Notes under the pieces: model-generated
Databases searched by the model: none
The model's input: the letters and a program-made list of their open reading frames with translations, nothing else
What the model was told of the DNA's origin: nothing
Assembly (NCBI GenBank): GCA_963797115.1
Contig: CAWCOH010000002.1
Location: 682,001 to 746,000 of the forward strand
DNA from: AP-15 sp963797115
GTDB lineage: Bacteria > Pseudomonadota > Alphaproteobacteria > ATCC43930 > CGMCC-115725
Direction of reading: 5' to 3'
DNA: 64,000 bases
Translations under genes and position numbers: made by a program
Shown here: piece after piece, positions 8,281 through 16,132 of the stretch
Layout: every line of letters starts with the position of its first letter
Numbering within the stretch: the stretch's first letter is position 1

Positions 8281-9042
8281 TCACCGCGAGGCCATGCGCA
8301 ATGCCCCGTCGAGGCGGACCACTTCGCCGTTGATCATCGTGTTCCGGCACAAGTGCAGCACGAGTGCGGCATATTCCTCGGGACGGCCCAGCCGGCGCGG
8401 AAACGGAACGCTCGCGGCAAGGCTGTCCTGGACGTTCTGCGCTAGACCCTCCAACATCGGCGTCGCAAAGATGCCGGGAGCGATCGCCACGACCCTCACC
8501 CCGTAGCGCGCCAGTTCGCGTGCCGCCGGTAAGGTGAGAGCGACGACGCCGCCCTTCGAGGCGCTATAGGCGGCTTGGCCGATCTGTCCCTCATACGCAG
8601 CAACCGAGGCAGTGGAAATGATGATGCCGCGTTCGCCGTCCGCCAGTGGGTCGAGCGTGCTCATCTCCACTGCCGCGAGCCGCATGACGTTGAAGCTGCC
8701 GACCAGGTTCACTTCGATCACTCGCCGGAACGCATCGAGCGGCAGCGGGCCCTCGCGCCCAACGATGCGCCCGGCGGTCCCGATCCCAGCACAGTTGACG
8801 GCAATGCGCGCGGGGCCGTGCTGCTCGCGTGCCGTGACAAAGGCTTCCTCCAACGACTTAGCGTCAGCGACATCGGAGCCGATCGCCAATCCGCCCGTCT
8901 CTTGCGCCGCCGCATCTGCAGCCGCCTTGTTGATGTCGAGGATAGTGACCTTGACCCCGGACGCCGCGAGCACCCGAGCTGTCGCTCGGCCCAACCCGGA
9001 CCCGCCCCCGCTGACGATTGCCGCCTGACCCTCTATCTGCAT
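8281..9042 (-). CDS. SDR family 3-hydroxyacyl-CoA dehydrogenase-like oxidoreductase
   Basis: A 253-residue short-chain dehydrogenase. The NAD-binding glycine motif SGGGSGLG is at about 11-18, D-I-N (about 38-40) suggests NAD preference, NCAGIG follows, and the catalytic Ser and YSASK motif sit near 155. The sequence resembles the type II 3-hydroxyacyl-CoA (HSD17B10-like) group, with PIFATPML-like GIFATPMLEGL and the C-terminal NGEVVRLDGALRM. ATG at 9042 is preceded by a strong AGGAGAGAGG. An upstream GTG (9063) would overlap the transporter stop, so the two genes form an operon. Likely role is in acyl-CoA oxidation. Confidence 0.88.
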   Translation of the reverse strand: MQIEGQAAIVSGGGSGLGRATARVLAASGVKVTILDINKAAADAAAQETGGLAIGSDVADAKSLEEAFVTAREQHGPARIAVNCAGIGTAGRIVGREGPLPLDAFRRVIEVNLVGSFNVMRLAAVEMSTLDPLADGERGIIISTASVAAYEGQIGQAAYSASKGGVVALTLPAARELARYGVRVVAIAPGIFATPMLEGLAQNVQDSLAASVPFPRRLGRPEEYAALVLHLCRNTMINGEVVRLDGALRMASR

Positions 9043-9059
9043 AGCCTCTCTCCTCTCGG

Positions 9060-10010
9060 TCACTTATGTCGCCGGGGACGAGCCGGTTCACCCGAGCAGC
9101 TGCGGTCCTTCGGGGATCCCGACGCATCGGCGTCCTCGGGGTGCGGGGCGGTCGGGACCGCCGTCAAGGCGGCACGGTTTAAGCGCGACAGCTGCGCCTC
9201 GCGATGAGCGACATAGATTGACGAGCCGGCGATGATCGCTGCACCCACCCAGGTCCACGCATCGGTCACTTCGCCAAACCATAGGAAGCCGATCAGTGCC
9301 GCGAACGGCAGGCGGGCAAACTCGAACGGGGCGCAGGCGCTGGCGTCGGCCGCGGCGTAGGCCCGGGCAACCGAGATGTGGGCGATCGTCCCGAGGCAAC
9401 CAAGGCCGACAAGGGCCCCGAAAGTGGACAGATCCGGCATGCGCCAGACAAACAAGGCCGGAACAAGAGACAACGGTGTCAGATAAATCATGAAGAAGGC
9501 GACGATCGTGCTCGGCCGTTCGGTGCGCGCCAGAAATTTGACGGTGATGTTGTTCATCGCCCCGGTCGCGGCCGACAGCAACAGGATCAGCAGGTTCGCA
9601 TCAAGCCGCTCGTTGCCCGGCCGCATGATTACGAGGACCCCGACAAAGCCGAGCACGACTGCGCTCCAACGGCGGAAGCGGACGACTTCGTGGAGGACGA
9701 GGACGGCCGCCAGGGTCGCAAAGAGCGGCCCGGTAAAGGCGACGGCAGTCGCCGTCGCCAGCGGCACCACGGTGATCCCGTAGAACCAAGTCACCATCGA
9801 TACCAGGCCGATCGCCGCCCGTAGCAGGTAGAAGCCCATTCTGCGGGGACGCAACTGGGCCGCGCGGCCCTTGACGACCCACGGGAGCACGAAGAGCAGC
9901 CCGAACAGGCAGCGAAAAAACGCCACCTCGAAGGGGTGCATCTGCTGCGCCGCGATGCGGATCAGCACGTTCATCATCACCGCGCAGGCCCCGCTGAGCA
10001 GAATCCACAA
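9060..10010 (-). CDS. DMT/EamA family transporter
   Basis: A membrane protein of about 316 residues with ten hydrophobic segments in two EamA repeats, for example FYLLRAAIGLVSMVTWFYGI and the second repeat SVARAYAAADASACAPFEF followed by PFAALIGFLWFGE. Inner-membrane exporters of this group carry amino acids or other metabolites; substrate is unknown. The listed start is a TTG within the first membrane segment. The frame stays open upstream (NRIPLLALTATPLSPITRAG) without an ATG, so the true start is uncertain. The stop overlaps the upstream possible GTG of the SDR gene. Confidence 0.85.
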   Translation of the reverse strand: MWILLSGACAVMMNVLIRIAAQQMHPFEVAFFRCLFGLLFVLPWVVKGRAAQLRPRRMGFYLLRAAIGLVSMVTWFYGITVVPLATATAVAFTGPLFATLAAVLVLHEVVRFRRWSAVVLGFVGVLVIMRPGNERLDANLLILLLSAATGAMNNITVKFLARTERPSTIVAFFMIYLTPLSLVPALFVWRMPDLSTFGALVGLGCLGTIAHISVARAYAAADASACAPFEFARLPFAALIGFLWFGEVTDAWTWVGAAIIAGSSIYVAHREAQLSRLNRAALTAVPTAPHPEDADASGSPKDRSCSGEPARPRRHK

Positions 10011-10132
10011 GCCGGCGCGGGTGATCGGCGAGAGCGGTGTCGCAGTTAGAGCGAGGAGCGGTATCCGGTTGGCCAGCGGCGAGCATCCCCCTGGATCGGC
10101 CCGCCGGCGGAGCCAAGTCGTCGGGGTCTCGG

Positions 10133-10669
10133 TCAGTGAAACGGAACCGTCAGGACAAAGGTCGCAAATTCTGCGCCGGGGTCGTGCTTGCCGATGCCGG
10201 CATTCGATATGTGATAGAGGCCGACCCCGACACGGTTCATGTTCTCAAACCGGTAGGCAAATTCCGCACCGCTGCGAAACTCGCAATTCGCATCGAGATT
10301 AATCCCGCTGCCGCGACTGAAATACCCGACCGCGGTGCTCGGCGTCACGACAAATCCTTGGCCGATATTGATGTCGAAACCGATGCCGCCATAGCCGTAG
10401 AAGGCGCCTTGACCGGTCCCCAAAACGCCAAGGAACGGGGCCACGATCCACACCGCGTCACCAAAGCGGAACTCGCTCAGCGCCAAACCCGTCGGCCTGC
10501 TGCCCGATTGGCCGCTGTTGGGAATCACGTCGAACGCGCCGCCGCCGATTGCGATCCGTGGGGGATCGGCCGGCGAGCCAAAGGTGACTTGCGCGGCAGC
10601 AGAATGAGCCATCGCAGAAGCTAACGCGATCAGGATGCCGATCCCGGCGCGATTGGGGGATCGTTCCAT
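10133..10669 (-). CDS. PagL-like acyloxyacyl hydrolase (lipid A 3-O-deacylase)
   Basis: A 178-residue outer-membrane protein with a signal peptide (cleavage after AHSAAAQ). The C-terminal catalytic region keeps the PagL pattern: H153 and S155 in LYHISNAGIG and E167 in DPGAE, with the same 14-residue H-to-E spacing as characterised PagL. The protein ends with Phe-His after a beta-strand, suited to an outer-membrane barrel. It would remove the 3-O acyl chain of lipid A. Stands alone between the transporter and pip. Confidence 0.82.
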   Translation of the reverse strand: MERSPNRAGIGILIALASAMAHSAAAQVTFGSPADPPRIAIGGGAFDVIPNSGQSGSRPTGLALSEFRFGDAVWIVAPFLGVLGTGQGAFYGYGGIGFDINIGQGFVVTPSTAVGYFSRGSGINLDANCEFRSGAEFAYRFENMNRVGVGLYHISNAGIGKHDPGAEFATFVLTVPFH

Positions 10670-10770
10670 GCTCCACGTTCCTTTCCTCTTTGGCGCACAT
10701 CCATCGGCCCCGGTCGCGTATCATCCTAAAGTCGTATAACCTCGTGCAAGTAAAACTGCTCGTGCCAACA

Positions 10771-11724
10771 TCAGGCGATCTTCATGCGCTCGGTCGCCAG
10801 CACCAGTTGCTCGCGGATGCCGGGCTCCATCGCCGAGTGGCCGGCATTCGGAACAACTACATACTGCGCCTCCGGCCAAGCGCGGGCGAGCTCGTCGGCG
10901 CTGCGAATGGGGCAGACCATGTCGTAGCGCCCTTGCACAATGACCGCAGGGAGCTGGCGAAGATGCCTGGCCCGAGCGATCAGATCGTGCTCGCCGGAAA
11001 GCAGATGATGGCTGAAGAAGTGCGCCTCGATTCGCGCCAAGCCTAACGCCAGCCTGTCCTCACCGAAGGCGGCCACCGTTTCCGGGTTTGGCAGCAACGT
11101 CGAGCAGGCTCCTTCATAGGTGCTCCAGGCGCGCGCTGCCGGCATGTGGATGTGGGGGTCGGGGTCGAGCAGTCGACGATAGTAGGCGGCGAGGATGTCG
11201 CCGCGTTCGCCCTCGGGAAGAAATTCCGAGAAAGTGCGCCAAGCCTCCGGAAAAACCCTTTGCACGCCATAGAGGAACCATTCGATCTCCTCGCTGCGGC
11301 AGAGAAAAATTCCACGCAGGATGAGCCCGGTGCAGCGGGAGGGATAGGAGGCGGCATAGTCGAGCGCCAAGGTCGAACCCCACGAGCCGCCAAACACGAG
11401 CCAAGTCTCGATTTCGAGCGCGGTGCGCAGCCGCTCGATGTCGGCGACGAGGTGCGCCGGGCTGTTGTCGGTGATCTCGCCGAGCGGGGTCGACCGGCCA
11501 GCGCCGCGCTGATCGAAGATCACGATCCGCCAGTAGACGGGATCGAAAAACCGGCGGTGCACCGCTGTGGCCCCGGCGCCGGGACCGCCATGCAGGAATA
11601 GCACCGGGGCGCCGCGCGGGTTACCCGACTGCTCCCAGTACATCACATGCCGGGCGTCGAGCCGCAGGCTGCCCGTCCGGTAAGGATCGATCGGCGGAAA
11701 GAGGTCGCGGCGGTTCGTCATCAT
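10771..11724 (-). CDS. pip: Prolyl aminopeptidase
   Basis: An alpha/beta-hydrolase of peptidase family S33, about 317 residues. The oxyanion motif LFLHGGPGAGA, the nucleophile elbow VFGGSWGSTLAL (Ser), the acid in VIVQGRYDMVCP (Asp) and the final His in VPNAGHSAMEP are all present. RGIFLCR..EIEWF in the cap is characteristic of proline iminopeptidases. It releases N-terminal proline from peptides in the cytoplasm. Two adjacent ATGs (11724, 11721) are candidate starts with no strong ribosome-binding site. Confidence 0.93.
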   Translation of the reverse strand: MMTNRRDLFPPIDPYRTGSLRLDARHVMYWEQSGNPRGAPVLFLHGGPGAGATAVHRRFFDPVYWRIVIFDQRGAGRSTPLGEITDNSPAHLVADIERLRTALEIETWLVFGGSWGSTLALDYAASYPSRCTGLILRGIFLCRSEEIEWFLYGVQRVFPEAWRTFSEFLPEGERGDILAAYYRRLLDPDPHIHMPAARAWSTYEGACSTLLPNPETVAAFGEDRLALGLARIEAHFFSHHLLSGEHDLIARARHLRQLPAVIVQGRYDMVCPIRSADELARAWPEAQYVVVPNAGHSAMEPGIREQLVLATERMKIA

Positions 11725-11899
11725 GAGGCAGTCCAAAAGGCCGGGACCGATTATGTCCTGCGGCTCGCCGCGGGTCGACCGCTACCGCGCCGGCACAGAA
11801 CCGCGGGGGCTGCCTTCTGGAGGCGGCGTACTCGCTGTTTTGCTGTTATTTACAGGAAATTATCAGCGATCAATCACACCCACCATGGCCGTGCGCTGG

Positions 11900-12136
11900 C
11901 TACGGGACATCGTCTCCAAGCCACAGCGGGAAGCATCCGCTTTTGCCGCGCACCCAATCAGCCCGATTGCTGATAGCGTTATTCTGCTTCGCACGGATCG
12001 CGTTCCGTCCCCGCTCGGCATATTCCGCCCATTTCATGTTGCGGCGACCTCGGCTCAACAGCCGCCGCTTGACGACCTCCAGCGGGATCGGCGTCATGGC
12101 AATGCGATGCCGAGCCTGAGCGTACGTTTCGCTCAT
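11900..12136 (-). CDS. Hypothetical small basic protein
   Basis: A possible 78-residue basic protein (SETYAQARHRIAMTPIPLEV, VVKRRLLSRGRRNMKWAEY). No family recognised and no clear ribosome-binding site. The region is AT-richer than its neighbours. Kept because the frame has plausible amino-acid composition and nothing else explains the stretch 11737-12340. Confidence 0.35.
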   Translation of the reverse strand: MSETYAQARHRIAMTPIPLEVVKRRLLSRGRRNMKWAEYAERGRNAIRAKQNNAISNRADWVRGKSGCFPLWLGDDVP

Positions 12137-12346
12137 CACGCGGCTACCCCTCGCGCCACCTGAAAATACAGGTGGGATTCAGGCTCGACCCAACCCAGAG
12201 TTCACTGGTCTGCATCATAATCCAGACCCGGAAGCGCCAAACCATCCGCAATCGCGTGCATCACGTCTCACGTCATCCCATTGAGTAAAAATCGGCAGAA
12301 ATACCGAGCAGCCCTCCCAGCTGTGGAGCGGAATTCGCAACGTAGC

Positions 12347-12361
12347 ATATCATTATGGTAT
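12347..12361. promoter_or_regulatory. Candidate ArsR/SmtB operator palindrome
   Basis: ATATCATTATGGTAT is an imperfect 7-1-7 palindrome (six of seven pairs) in an AT-rich patch 135 bases upstream of the SmtB-like repressor start. ArsR/SmtB repressors bind AT-rich imperfect dyads of this kind. No promoter boxes could be fixed with confidence. Confidence 0.35.
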
Positions 12362-12495
12362 TGTCAACAAGGTGACCCTGACCTACGGCGAGTTGGCCAT
12401 CGCAGCAGGAACTTGCGCACAGCCCTTGCGCGCCTCCGGACGTCTGCTATATTCTATCGTTCGATGGATTGATCAAATCACTTGGTTCGGCATCA

Positions 12496-12867
12496 ATGCA
12501 CGGCGGGCATCAGTCGCGTCCTCCGGTTCGCCTTCCGCCGCGGGCACAGATCGAGGCCGCCGCCGAGATGTTCCGCGCGCTCGGCGATCCCGAACGGCTC
12601 CAGCTTCTGGTGCGGCTCGGCGCGGGCGAAGCTTGCGTGTCGGAGCTGGCCGAGGACGAGGGCGAGAAGATCACAACCGTATCCGCCCGCCTGAAGACGT
12701 TGTTCACGGCGCGGCTGGTCATACGGCGGCGTGAGGCGAAGCACGTCTTCTACGCCCTCGCCGACGAGCATTTGCCGCCAATGCTGAGCAACGCCATCGA
12801 CCACGCGGCTGAGGGCCGCACCGCAGTGTCCGCGGGTCCCGGACATAGAAAGGATATTACCCCATGA
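12496..12867 (+). CDS. ArsR/SmtB-family metal-responsive repressor
   Basis: A 123-residue winged-helix repressor (MFRALGDPERLQLLVRL, then the recognition helix ITTVSARLKTLFTARLV and wing HVFYALADEH). The dimer-interface helix carries D90, H92, H103 and E106. This is the ligand spacing of the SmtB/CzrA alpha5 zinc site (Asp-x-His, 11 residues, His, 3 residues, Glu), so a Zn-like ion is the probable inducer rather than arsenic. ATG at 12496 is preferred over an upstream TTG at 12469. It overlaps the next gene by four bases (ATGA), so it controls and is co-expressed with the His-rich protein. Confidence 0.88.
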   Translation: MHGGHQSRPPVRLPPRAQIEAAAEMFRALGDPERLQLLVRLGAGEACVSELAEDEGEKITTVSARLKTLFTARLVIRRREAKHVFYALADEHLPPMLSNAIDHAAEGRTAVSAGPGHRKDITP

Positions 12868-13217
12868 CGACCTGCTCCGAGCCGACCCATCCCGACCATG
12901 CCCACCAGCACGGACCGAGTTGTGGCCACCCTGCCGTCCGCCACAGCGGCCACGTTGATTATTTGCATGACGGTCACCTCCACCATCCGCACGAAGGCCA
13001 TGTCGATGAGCACGTGATCGAGGTCTCCGGCGAGAACCCCGACATGTGCACGTCCGACCATCGTTGCGGCGGGCACGATGCGGGCCATGTCCACGGGCCC
13101 GGCTGCGGACATGAAGCGGTGCCGCACGGTGATCACACCGACTACCATGTCAGCGGCCACCTTCATCATCCGCATGGCGGCCACTGCGACGACCATGGCC
13201 CATTGACGGCCGCCTGA
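12864..13217 (+). CDS. His-rich duplicated metal-binding protein
   Basis: A 117-residue protein with 28 histidines and 6 cysteines and no signal peptide. It consists of two copies of a unit of about 34 residues. Copy one has GPSCGHPAVRHSGHVDY, then GHLHHPHEGHVDEH. Copy two has GPGCGHEAVPHGDHTDY, then GHLHHPHGGHCDDH. The copies are joined by an acidic linker with a further Cys pair (MCTSDHRC). The composition indicates cytoplasmic binding of several Zn, Ni or Co ions. It overlaps the repressor gene by four bases, so it is probably made when metal is in excess, as a buffer or chaperone. No enzymatic motif. Confidence 0.8.
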   Translation: MTTCSEPTHPDHAHQHGPSCGHPAVRHSGHVDYLHDGHLHHPHEGHVDEHVIEVSGENPDMCTSDHRCGGHDAGHVHGPGCGHEAVPHGDHTDYHVSGHLHHPHGGHCDDHGPLTAA

Positions 13218-13345
13218 GGTCGGGGAGCGCTCACGGGGGGCGCCGCCGCGCGAGGCCATTGTCATCCCCCATGTCCAGGATGGCGGACAGGCGTGCTGTA
13301 GCCCTGATCCCGGCTATTCGAGGCTGTAAGGACATCCGAAATACT

Positions 13346-13389
13346 TGTCATTCCGGGCTTGGTCCTGCGGACCATTCCGGAATGACCAA
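13346..13389. repeat. Intergenic inverted repeat (TCATTCCGG type)
   Basis: TCATTCCGG at 13348-13356 pairs with CCGGAATGA at 13377-13385, flanked by TTG and CAA; the interior also pairs partly around GGTCCTGCGGACC. It resembles the REP-like elements scattered through alphaproteobacterial genomes. Confidence 0.65.
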
Positions 13390-13550
13390 GAAGTCAGGCG
13401 TTCACCCAGGGCATTTCCTGATTTCGTCTGGTGGACGCTCCTAGCGGTACAAACCTAACATTTGGAACCGGAGGCCCCTCCCCAGCTCTCGTCATCCCGG
13501 CGCAGGAGGATGTAACCGAATTCCGAAATCTGGCGCTCTCCCTTCATGCT

Positions 13551-13626
13551 CGTCATTCCCGCGAAAGCGGTAACCCAGGGATTTCAGCCGCTTGCTCCTG
13601 GGTCCCCGCTTTCGCGGGGACGACGA
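13551..13626. repeat. REP-like palindrome pair
   Basis: Contains GTCATTCCCGCGAAAGCGG, then GGGTCCCCGCTTTCGCGGGG in inverted order, ending GACGACG. The hairpin TCCCCGC-TTTC-GCGGGGA is perfect. The same family recurs at 39587-39669. Confidence 0.75.
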
Positions 13627-13706
13627 ATTTGGCTGTCCGCAGGATTTCCTGACAGCCTCCTTCGCCGGTGTGACGGATCTGGGTATCATCCGTCAGAATT
13701 GCTCCA

Positions 13707-13991
13707 CTAGCGACCCACTATGACCGGGCAACCGCAAACCGGACACGTGGCCGTCAGTGAGTTCGCGGAGGGGTCTCTCGCGAGCTGCGCCTGCAATTGA
13801 GCAACCAAGGCCGCGTGGTCCGAAGGACCGGCACAACGGTTGGCATAGGCCAAACCAAGCGGGCTCTTGGGGTCCATCTCCTCGACCTGCCATGCACCGG
13901 CGGGTCGTGTAGCTGCCAAGGCGACCACGCCCTCGAGCCATGCCGCGGCATAGCGAAACAGGTCGCGGCGTCCTCGCAGGAATTCATTCAA
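13707..13991 (-). CDS. Hypothetical protein with C-terminal CxxC zinc-ribbon-like end
   Basis: A 94-residue protein with a mainly helical body (FLRGRRDLFRYAAAWLEGVV) and a Cys cluster at the very end, TCPVCGCPVIVG, which could bind a metal or be the remnant of a zinc ribbon. It starts eight bases inside the end of the DUF1194 gene, so it is translated from the same message. No family name recognised. Confidence 0.6.
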   Translation of the reverse strand: MNEFLRGRRDLFRYAAAWLEGVVALAATRPAGAWQVEEMDPKSPLGLAYANRCAGPSDHAALVAQLQAQLARDPSANSLTATCPVCGCPVIVGR

Positions 13992-14778
13992 TTTCCGATC
14001 CCCTTGGCTCCAGTGTTGTTAAGGTAATTGACCGAGATGTAGCCAGGACATTCGGCCTCCTGGCGGCGCCGCCGGCGACGTCAATTTCCTTGGCGAGCTT
14101 GTTGGCCATCGCGTCGGCAAAGGAATTGAAATCCTTGACGACGATGAGGAAGGCGTTGGGTCCGCCGATCACGTTCTGTTTGTAATACAAGGGCAAGCCG
14201 CCGGGCGGCTGGGTGTGGGCGGAATAGCCCAGGTTGGGGCGGTCGTTGACGATCGCCAGCCCGTTAATCGTAATGCCGCTTGCAACTGCCTGATCGCGCG
14301 CATCGGTGACGGGGCGTCCTGAATTGTTCGTCCCGTCGCCGGAGACGTCGATGATGCGCCGGGCGGCCTGCCACTTGGCTGCGGCGAAGCGCGTCATCGA
14401 GAAGTCGATCGCGGCGCCGATCGAAGTTCGCCCCATGAACGAGCGCGGGGCAGCGAGGATGGCCGCGGCGACGGTGGCCGCACCCTCCTCGTCGCGGATC
14501 TCGGTCCAGTCGACCACAACCTGCTGCTCCTCCTCGCCCGACCATTCGACGAAGCACACCCCGAGCACTCCCTTCGCCCGGCCTTGGATCGCCGTCAAGA
14601 CCCGCGGATCGGTCAGCGCCGCGGCGTAGCCTTTGCGCTGCAGATCGAATTCCGGGTCATCGATGCTGCGCGAAACATCGGCAGCGAGAACGATCTGAAG
14701 ATCTGCATCGGCGGCCAGCGGCTTGCCGGAATAGGCGAAGCACGCCAGCAGCGCGGCAGCGGCGAGGGCGGATTTCAT
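13984..14778 (-). CDS. DUF1194 secreted VWA-like protein
   Basis: A 264-residue protein with a signal peptide (cleavage near KPLAADA). A von Willebrand A-type fold follows, with the metal-site motif DVSRS (D34, S36, S38), the supporting TSIGAAIDF and VSGDGTNNSGR. This matches DUF1194, a periplasmic family widespread in Alphaproteobacteria with no assigned function. The C-terminus overlaps the zinc-ribbon-like gene by eight bases. Nothing in the neighbourhood indicates a ligand. Confidence 0.88.
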   Translation of the reverse strand: MKSALAAAALLACFAYSGKPLAADADLQIVLAADVSRSIDDPEFDLQRKGYAAALTDPRVLTAIQGRAKGVLGVCFVEWSGEEEQQVVVDWTEIRDEEGAATVAAAILAAPRSFMGRTSIGAAIDFSMTRFAAAKWQAARRIIDVSGDGTNNSGRPVTDARDQAVASGITINGLAIVNDRPNLGYSAHTQPPGGLPLYYKQNVIGGPNAFLIVVKDFNSFADAMANKLAKEIDVAGGAARRPNVLATSRSITLTTLEPRGSEIE

Positions 14779-14910
14779 CGGAGTTCCTCCCGTTCAATGA
14801 TCTCAGAATAGGACAGGGACCGGAAGCGCGAAAGGGGCGAACATCCCAAGGGCTTCCACTTGGTCGGATGAGTGCGTAGGAAGACAACCACCAAACACCG
14901 GTGGGTATCG

Positions 14911-15546
14911 ATGGCGCATTACCAAAAATCCCTGGCGGCCGCGGTCGTGCTCAACACGGCGATTTCTGCTGTGGAAGCCGTGAGCGGGTTCGAGTCCGGC
15001 AGCGTGAGCCTGATGATGGACGCCGCCCACAACTTGTCCGACGAGATGGCGCTGATTTTCTTGTACCTCGCTTTCATCCTAGCCCAGGGAGTGTCGCGGA
15101 ACCTGCTGCGCACCGCCAACCTGTTCAACTCGCTTGGGCTGATCACGATCAGCGGTGTTCTGGTGTGGCAGGCCGTTGAGCGATTTCTGTATCCCGCTCC
15201 CGTCCAGGGGGCGATCCCGATCGTGGTGGGATCTGCCGCAGCCGTAGCGAATTGGGGGGTAGCGCGGTTGCTGTGGCAGCCGGGGCGGAACAACGCGGCA
15301 ATCCGCCTGGCCTATATCCACAATATCGGTGACGTGTACGTCTCGCTCGCTCCTGTGCTAGCCGGGTTCCTGGTGATCTTTACCGAGCGACCGGTCTTCG
15401 ATCCAATCATCGCAAGCGCTATAGCCCTCTGGATCATCGTCTCAACTGTGCGCGAGGTGTTGGGATCTCGCGAAGAGCTGATATGGCCCGAGAAAATAGT
15501 GTGCGGCCACCCCGGTCACGATCGACCTGGACTTGCCGCGGGGTAG
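14911..15546 (+). CDS. Cation diffusion facilitator (CzcD-like), short
   Basis: A 211-residue membrane protein with six hydrophobic segments. Both metal-site motifs of Zn-type CDF transporters are present: HNLSD in the second segment (MMDAAHNLSDEMALIF) and HNIGD in the fifth (AYIHNIGDVYVSLAPV). It should export Zn or a similar ion in exchange for protons. The cytoplasmic C-terminal domain of about 80-100 residues is absent; after segment six the protein ends in a short tail (GHPGHDRPGLAAG). ATG at 14911 is chosen because homology starts there. It lies near, but not in an operon with, the SmtB-like repressor. Confidence 0.82.
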   Translation: MAHYQKSLAAAVVLNTAISAVEAVSGFESGSVSLMMDAAHNLSDEMALIFLYLAFILAQGVSRNLLRTANLFNSLGLITISGVLVWQAVERFLYPAPVQGAIPIVVGSAAAVANWGVARLLWQPGRNNAAIRLAYIHNIGDVYVSLAPVLAGFLVIFTERPVFDPIIASAIALWIIVSTVREVLGSREELIWPEKIVCGHPGHDRPGLAAG

Positions 15547-15629
15547 AGTTGGAAAATGATGCTCGCCGCAGCGAGCTCTCCTAACTCGATATAACCCACT
15601 ACCGGAAAGGGCTTTGCTCCGCGGGAAAT

Positions 15630-15640
15630 AGTGTTACACT
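15630..15640. promoter_or_regulatory. Palindrome upstream of TonB uptake locus
   Basis: AGTGTTACACT has perfect five-base arms around one central base, with partial extension on both sides (ATAG..TGTAT). It lies about 100 bases before the DUF2946 gene. It could be an operator or part of the promoter; the cognate regulator is unknown. Confidence 0.3.
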
Positions 15641-15728
15641 GTATCGTTGGCCCGACGATGTGACCGGGGGGGGTTGGACTGACGTGCGTTTGCGTTTTGC
15701 GGCGGGGCTTCGAACAGACCAGCTGAAG

Positions 15729-16064
15729 ATGCCGACCCGGCGATGCGGGGCCGCGCTGCTCGGTATTTTTGCCATCCTCCTCCAGGCGATGCTGTTCGGC
15801 GGGCACCACCACTCGCCGCTGGTCTCTTTGCCAGGCGTGCCCGCCAACCTGGCGACCCCGGCAACCGGCCATGACGCTCCCGCACTGGCCGACAACGATT
15901 GCCAGATCTGCTTCGCGCTCGGCCATCACAGCGCCGCCCCTGTCGGCTTTGTTGCGGCGCCCCTCCCCGCTCATGTGACGTTGCGCACATCAGCGTTCGG
16001 CGCGGTCGTCTATCCCGGCGCGCCCTATCTTCTCTTCCGTTCCCGCGCACCTCCTCGCGCTTGA
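15729..16064 (+). CDS. DUF2946-like small protein
   Basis: A 111-residue protein with an N-terminal hydrophobic segment (CGAALLGIFAILLQAMLFGG), a His triplet (GGHHHS), a Cys-x-x-Cys (NDCQICFALGHHSA) and the C-terminal FRSRAPPRA. These are the hallmarks of DUF2946, a membrane-anchored family found beside metal-related TonB receptors. A metal-handling role is likely but unproven. ATG at 15729 is preferred; the frame is open upstream with a possible GTG at 15684. It precedes the receptor gene by 68 bases. Confidence 0.7.
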   Translation: MPTRRCGAALLGIFAILLQAMLFGGHHHSPLVSLPGVPANLATPATGHDAPALADNDCQICFALGHHSAAPVGFVAAPLPAHVTLRTSAFGAVVYPGAPYLLFRSRAPPRA

Positions 16065-16132
16065 GGTCGGCTTTATCCACCTGACCGAGCGCCGCGGCAT
16101 CGCTACGGCGCATCTTCGACGCGAGGAGCCCG

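Larger units (their letters stand above)
13218..13706. other. Gene-free stretch with palindromic repeats
   Basis: No convincing gene. It contains two intergenic palindromic elements (listed separately at 13346-13389 and 13551-13626) between the convergent ends of the His-rich gene and the zinc-ribbon gene. Confidence 0.7.
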
